15,905 nucleotides of DNA from Deltaproteobacteria bacterium (GTDB lineage Bacteria > Desulfobacterota > Binatia > UBA9968), in contig JAHFAP010000031.1 in assembly GCA_023250495.1 (NCBI GenBank), positions 2,652-18,556 of the forward strand, in the 5' to 3' direction. The position numbers and the translations under genes are program-made. Each line of letters opens with the position of its first letter. The stretch's first letter is position 1. This document shows positions 13,165-15,905 of the stretch, piece after piece. The notes under the pieces were generated by a model, which saw only the letters and a list, made by a program, of their open reading frames with translations, was not told where the DNA came from and ran no database searches.

Positions 13165-14430
13165 ATGCGTCCTCGTTTTTTCTACGGCTATGTCATTCTC
13201 TTGCTCTGCTCTCTCAACACGCTCTTCGTTCGAGGGACAACCGGCTCTTTCAGCGTTTTCTACCTCGCCCTGTTAGACGAGTTTCGCTGGTCCCACGGCG
13301 TCGGAGCCAGTATCGTCTCTCTCAATTCTCTGATCTATGCTTCTGTTTCCCCGGCGGTGGGATACGCGTTTGATCGGTTTGGCCCGCGTTTCCTGCTGCC
13401 GTTTGCCGGTCTTTTGATGGGACTCGGCTTCGCCTTCTCCGGCCGCAGCAACTCTCTCTGGGAATTCTACATTTACTACGGCGTCATCGCCGCCATCGGT
13501 CAGGGGGGTTTGGGTTTTGTAACCCAGAGCGCGTTGATCTCTCACTGGTTTGTGCGCCGTCGCGCTACGGCCATCGGTCTGGCGACGATGGGACAGGGAT
13601 TGGGGATGTTGACCATTGTTCCTCTCGCGCAGCTCCTGATCTCGCGCGCGGGTTGGCGCGCCGCTTTCATGATCTTGGGAGTGCTTATTCTTCTTGCGAT
13701 CATTCCAGCCAACGGGCTTTTCCAGAGGCGCCACCCCGGCGAGGTGGGACAGCTTCCCGATGGAGACAGGGTCGGCTCCGATGAAGCGTCCAAAGCTTCG
13801 AAGAATACCGCGCACAAATACCAGTGGACCGTGGCGTCGGCGCTGCGCTCCTTCCCTTTTTGGAGCCTCACGGTTGGCCACATCGCGCTGGGGTCCGGCC
13901 TGTTCGTCATTTACACCCATGTAGTCGCCCATCTCGTTGACCAGGGACTCGACAGACTACTCGCCGCATTTATCCTGGGGGTCATTGGATTCACGAGGAT
14001 AGTCGGAACTTCTCTATGGGGCTATGTATCAGACCGATTGGGCAGAGTCACGGCCTATGGCGCCTCAATTCTGCTAACCTTGATCGGCCTCGCCTGCCTG
14101 CTCGGAATCGGGCTTGATTCGCCGCTGTGGTTTGTGTACGTGAGCGGGATATTGTATGGAATCGGTCATAGCGCGGGAAACCCCACCTACGGAGCGGTCA
14201 TCGGAGATATCTTCGCCGGAAAAAATGTTGGAACCATCTTCGGCTTCCTCGAGATCGGCTTCGGACTCGGCATGGCCTTTGGCTCCTGGTCAGGCGGGAT
14301 GATTTACGACCTCGCGGGATCATACCGGTGGGCATTTGGTCTCGCCTTGCTCTGCTTTTCTGTCTCCTTTTTGGCCATCCAGGCCAGCAGCGCCTGGCAC
14401 CAAAAACAGGCGCAGGCAATCCAGACATGA
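13165..14430 (+). CDS. Major facilitator superfamily transporter (oxalate/formate or monocarboxylate type)
   Basis: 421 residues with about twelve hydrophobic helices in two groups of six, split by a hydrophilic central loop (about 190-225). The MFS motif A appears as GYAFDRFGPR after helix 2 (about 71-80) and again as GYVSDRLGR in the second half. The N terminus FFYGYVILLLC and the overall pattern resemble the OFA/monocarboxylate-porter branch, which moves organic acids with protons or by exchange. It is an inner-membrane protein. The ATG has no ribosome site but sits right behind a promoter, which favours leaderless translation and supports this start. The sirtuin gene follows after 16 bases, probably in the same message. 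Cargo is unknown; a small carboxylate is a reasonable guess. Confidence 0.9.
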   Translation: MRPRFFYGYVILLLCSLNTLFVRGTTGSFSVFYLALLDEFRWSHGVGASIVSLNSLIYASVSPAVGYAFDRFGPRFLLPFAGLLMGLGFAFSGRSNSLWEFYIYYGVIAAIGQGGLGFVTQSALISHWFVRRRATAIGLATMGQGLGMLTIVPLAQLLISRAGWRAAFMILGVLILLAIIPANGLFQRRHPGEVGQLPDGDRVGSDEASKASKNTAHKYQWTVASALRSFPFWSLTVGHIALGSGLFVIYTHVVAHLVDQGLDRLLAAFILGVIGFTRIVGTSLWGYVSDRLGRVTAYGASILLTLIGLACLLGIGLDSPLWFVYVSGILYGIGHSAGNPTYGAVIGDIFAGKNVGTIFGFLEIGFGLGMAFGSWSGGMIYDLAGSYRWAFGLALLCFSVSFLAIQASSAWHQKQAQAIQT

Positions 14431-14446
14431 GGGACAGATACATCAG

Positions 14447-15199
14447 ATGAAACTAGAAGAGTTCGCCCAGCAAATCAGGAGGCGCCGCGACATCGTCTTC
14501 TTCACCGGCGCCGGGATCAGCACGGAATCCGGCGTGCCGGACTTCAGGAGTCCCGGCGGGATCTGGACCCGATTCTCTCCGGTTTACTACTCTGATTTTC
14601 TCGACAGCGAGGCGGAACGAATTCGCTACTGGAAGATGAAGAGGGAAACCCACGACCTCTACAAAAACGTTCAGCCCAACATCGGCCATTATTCCATCGC
14701 GGCATTTGAGAAGAGGGGGCAGTTGCTCGGCCTGATCACGCAAAACGTCGACGGGCTGCACGGCCTCGCCGGAGTCTCGCCTGAAAAAATGGTCGAGCTT
14801 CACGGAACCGACCGGAAGGTGAGCTGTCTCAGTTGCGTCAAGGAGTTCGATCCGGCGCCGATCTATGAAACGATCAAGGACAACTTCACTCCTCCGCTCT
14901 GCGATGACTGCGGCGGCCTGCTCAAGCCGGCGACCGTATCCTTCGGCCAGCCGATGCCGCCGGCAGCGATGAAGCGCGCCCAGGGCTGGAGCGAAGCGGC
15001 AGGAGTCTTCATCGTCGTAGGCTCCTCTCTCGTTGTCCAACCCGCCGCATCGTTTCCGGTAATCGCGAAGCAGAGCGGCGCAATGCTGGCTGTCATCAAC
15101 CGAGACCCGACGCCGCTGGACGCTCTGGCAGATTACGCGTACAAGGGCGCCATCGGGGAATTTTTCAAAGAGCTGAACCCGCTGCTCTTGGACGGGTGA
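14447..15199 (+). CDS. Sirtuin (Sir2 family NAD-dependent protein deacylase)
   Basis: 250 residues, typical for bacterial sirtuins. All signature elements are intact: NAD-binding TGAGISTESGVPDFRSPGGI (20-39), TQNVDGLH (98-105), catalytic His119 in VELHGT, the zinc knuckle Cys127/Cys130 and Cys152/Cys155 (CLSC and CDDC), and GSSLVVQPAA (193-201). Sirtuins remove acyl groups from lysines using NAD and often control acyl-CoA synthetases. I do not see the Tyr/Arg pair of desuccinylases, so acyl preference is undetermined. ATG 14447 is preferred over the upstream in-frame ATG at 14336, which lies inside the MFS gene. Codons 5-33 are duplicated in the fragment upstream of the MFS gene. Confidence 0.93.
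   Translation: MKLEEFAQQIRRRRDIVFFTGAGISTESGVPDFRSPGGIWTRFSPVYYSDFLDSEAERIRYWKMKRETHDLYKNVQPNIGHYSIAAFEKRGQLLGLITQNVDGLHGLAGVSPEKMVELHGTDRKVSCLSCVKEFDPAPIYETIKDNFTPPLCDDCGGLLKPATVSFGQPMPPAAMKRAQGWSEAAGVFIVVGSSLVVQPAASFPVIAKQSGAMLAVINRDPTPLDALADYAYKGAIGEFFKELNPLLLDG
14459..14544 (+). repeat. 86-bp direct repeat, copy 2 (within the sirtuin gene)
   Basis: Partner of the copy at 12900-12985, with 85 of 86 bases identical. It covers sirtuin codons 5-33, including the GAGISTESG nucleotide-binding loop. Being inside a complete gene, this copy is probably the donor or the undamaged relative. Confidence 0.9.
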
Positions 15200-15216
15200 A
15201 AGCATGAGTTGACGAC

Positions 15217-15480
15217 ATGAAACGTAAGAGCCGAAGCAATAGTGATGAACTGCGTCCTGAGTACAACTTTGACTACTCAAAAGCCGTTCGCGGAAAGTAC
15301 TACAAGCGCCTTTTGAAGGAAGGCGCAAATGTCGTCGTACTCGAGCCGGACGTCGCCAAGGCTTTCCGAGACTCAGCAGCAGTGAACGACACATTGCGCT
15401 CCCTGCTCCAGGTCGCACGTCTTTCTAGCCGTCTGACTGTGCGCTCGAACAGGGCGGCGCGCAAACGCGCCACCGCTTAG
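15217..15480 (+). CDS. Small charged protein of unknown function, possible antitoxin-like partner
   Basis: 87 residues. The N terminus is charged (MKRKSRSNSDELRPEYNFDY), followed by SKAVRGKYYKRLLKEGANVV, VLEPDVAKAFRDSAAVNDTL and a basic tail. I recall similar short proteins (EYDFSKAVRGKYY and PDVAxxFxDSxxVNxALRxL) occurring widely as hypothetical proteins near toxin-antitoxin genes. I know of no proven function. The segment EPDVAKAFRDSAAVNDTLRSLL looks like a short helix-turn-helix or antitoxin-like unit, but this is not firm. It begins 17 bases after the sirtuin stop without a clear ribosome site. Its stop TAG overlaps, within TTAG, the stop of the convergent antitoxin gene. Confidence 0.7.
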   Translation: MKRKSRSNSDELRPEYNFDYSKAVRGKYYKRLLKEGANVVVLEPDVAKAFRDSAAVNDTLRSLLQVARLSSRLTVRSNRAARKRATA

Positions 15481-15707
15481 CGGCGACGTGTTTGACGTTT
15501 CCGCTCTTCATCGAGGAGAGCTGCCGCGGGCAAGCCGATGTTGCTAGTGGGGCGTTTCGCCAGCCGTTCGCGAAATGCGCTGCGAGCCAGCTCTCGCTCG
15601 ACAGCCGCAATCACGATATCGCCGATCGTGCAGCGGCGCTTCTCCGCGCAACGCCGCAGATTCCGATGCAAAGAATCCGGTATCCCCTTTACTTGGAGGT
15701 TCGCCAT
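15477..15707 (-). CDS. Ribbon-helix-helix antitoxin, FitA/VapB type, without an adjacent toxin
   Basis: 76 residues: MANLQVKGIPDSLHRNLRRC, then CTIGDIVIAAVERELARSAF, then a C-terminal tail with GLPAAALLDEERKR. The N-terminal strand plus two helices (about 1-42) form the dimeric ribbon-helix-helix DNA-binding fold. The tail (about 50-72) is the part that normally wraps and blocks a PIN-domain VapC/FitB ribonuclease. The toxin gene is usually just downstream and overlapping, but here the downstream position is taken by the convergent gene that ends at 15480, and no PIN frame is visible. It is therefore an orphan or degraded module. The ATG is six bases after a good -10 box, so the message is probably leaderless. 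A palindrome in that promoter is a plausible self-repression site. Confidence 0.8.
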   Translation of the reverse strand: MANLQVKGIPDSLHRNLRRCAEKRRCTIGDIVIAAVERELARSAFRERLAKRPTSNIGLPAAALLDEERKRQTRRR

Positions 15708-15713
15708 GGCCCG

Positions 15714-15742
15714 ACTATGGTATGCTCAAAGCATGCTGTCAA
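15714..15742 (-). promoter_or_regulatory. Promoter of the orphan antitoxin, leaderless type
   Basis: On the minus strand TTGACA (plus positions 15737-15742) is followed by an exact 17-base spacer and CATAGT (15714-15719, four of six). Only CGGGCC separates the -10 from ATG 15707, so transcription should begin at or next to the start codon, with no ribosome site. Confidence 0.65.
15722..15734. promoter_or_regulatory. Putative operator palindrome within the antitoxin promoter
   Basis: ATGCT CAA AGCAT is a perfect five-base-arm inverted repeat lying in the spacer between the -35 and -10 boxes. Ribbon-helix-helix antitoxins commonly bind short inverted repeats in their own promoter, so this is the natural candidate for autoregulation. 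The binding itself is inferred. Confidence 0.5.
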
Positions 15743-15750
15743 GTTGTTTT

Positions 15751-15798
15751 GTCGGCGACTTCTTTCGAGAGCTTAATCCATTGCTATCCGACGGCCGA
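15751..15798 (+). pseudogene. Possible 3' remnant of a second sirtuin gene
   Basis: Read from 15751, the plus strand gives VGDFFRELNPLLSDGRK. The intact sirtuin ends GEFFKELNPLLLDG, so 10 of 13 residues match and two others are conservative. The DNA differs mostly at third codon positions, and the original stop TGA is CGA here. That pattern suggests descent from a diverged coding copy. No upstream sirtuin sequence remains in frame, because the antitoxin and its promoter occupy it. The match is short, so chance cannot be fully excluded. Confidence 0.5.
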
Positions 15799-15882
15799 AA
15801 GCGCCGTCACCAGCCTGGCAATTGCTGCTTTGCCATCGTGGATAGGCCGCCGGAGCAGCAGCCTTTGCTAGAAAAATAGTCC

Positions 15883-15888
15883 TTGACA
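15883..15888 (+). promoter_or_regulatory. Isolated -35-like box at the right window edge
   Basis: CTTGACAAG contains a perfect TTGACA that ends exactly 17 bases before the window edge. A -10 box, if present, would begin at the first base outside. The position and sequence match the other promoters here, but the call cannot be completed from this window. Bases 15799-15882 show nothing else I can identify. Confidence 0.3.
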
Positions 15889-15905
15889 AGATTTTCGTAA
15901 ATGAG

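Noticed and set aside
14453..15418. Open frame of 321 codons on the minus strand
   Set aside because: It runs antisense to the sirtuin and the next small gene, whose motifs are intact. Its Arg/His/Ala-rich composition indicates a shadow.
15538..15879. Plus-strand frame of 113 codons ending near the right edge
   Set aside because: Most of it is antisense to the antitoxin gene and its promoter. Only the short sirtuin-like tail at 15751-15798 is of interest and is listed separately.

Overview
This window looks like chromosomal DNA from an uncultivated, metabolically versatile soil or groundwater bacterium. The genes are GC-rich. Spacers carry several families of short imperfect palindromes, including the one that reads VILSEAKNL when translated and AT-rich GATTTTAGATTTTCGATT blocks. 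There are also a solitary NMT1-type binding protein, a luciferase-like oxidoreductase and hydantoinase/acetone-carboxylase-type genes. From memory this mix is common in lineages such as Binatota, Rokubacteria, Tectomicrobia and related former Deltaproteobacteria. That placement is inference; there is no rRNA or other marker here.

Layout. (1) 1-2026, minus strand: an M24-fold protein (creatinase/aminopeptidase P superfamily) followed by a two-domain VOC protein cut by the left edge; a palindromic repeat lies between them. (2) 2205-5213, plus strand: a citryl-CoA-lyase-like protein, a secreted NMT1-like binding protein and a luciferase-like flavin oxidoreductase, behind a good promoter. (3) 5350-5826: a small one-helix membrane protein. 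(4) 6019-12147, plus strand: a hydantoinase A/acetone carboxylase beta-like protein, a hydantoinase B/carboxylase alpha-like protein carrying a fused zinc-ribbon gamma-like domain, a thiolase-fold protein without its nucleophilic cysteine, and a DUF35 zinc-ribbon/OB-fold partner, closed by a probable terminator. (5) 12312-12839: an exported SlyD-like FKBP isomerase. (6) 12888-15905: a rearranged segment with a sirtuin 5' fragment, an MFS transporter with a probably leaderless message, an intact sirtuin, a small unknown protein, an orphan ribbon-helix-helix antitoxin with its own promoter and operator, and a possible sirtuin 3' remnant.

How the genes may work together. The region 4 operon best fits an ATP-dependent ketone (or similar) carboxylase related to acetone/acetophenone carboxylase, coupled to a thiolase-fold/DUF35 pair that may act as a C-C lyase or aldolase like Ltp2-ChsH2 rather than as a true thiolase. 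The promoters ahead of regions 2 and 4 share an unusually well conserved block (CATATKTCTGCTTGAAGA at identical distance from TTGACA), so the two units may be expressed together.

Three enzymes here (M24, citryl-CoA-lyase-like, thiolase-like) keep their fold motifs but lack one or more canonical catalytic residues. Their textbook family names should not be taken as their reactions. All statements come from reading the sequence; no database search was run.
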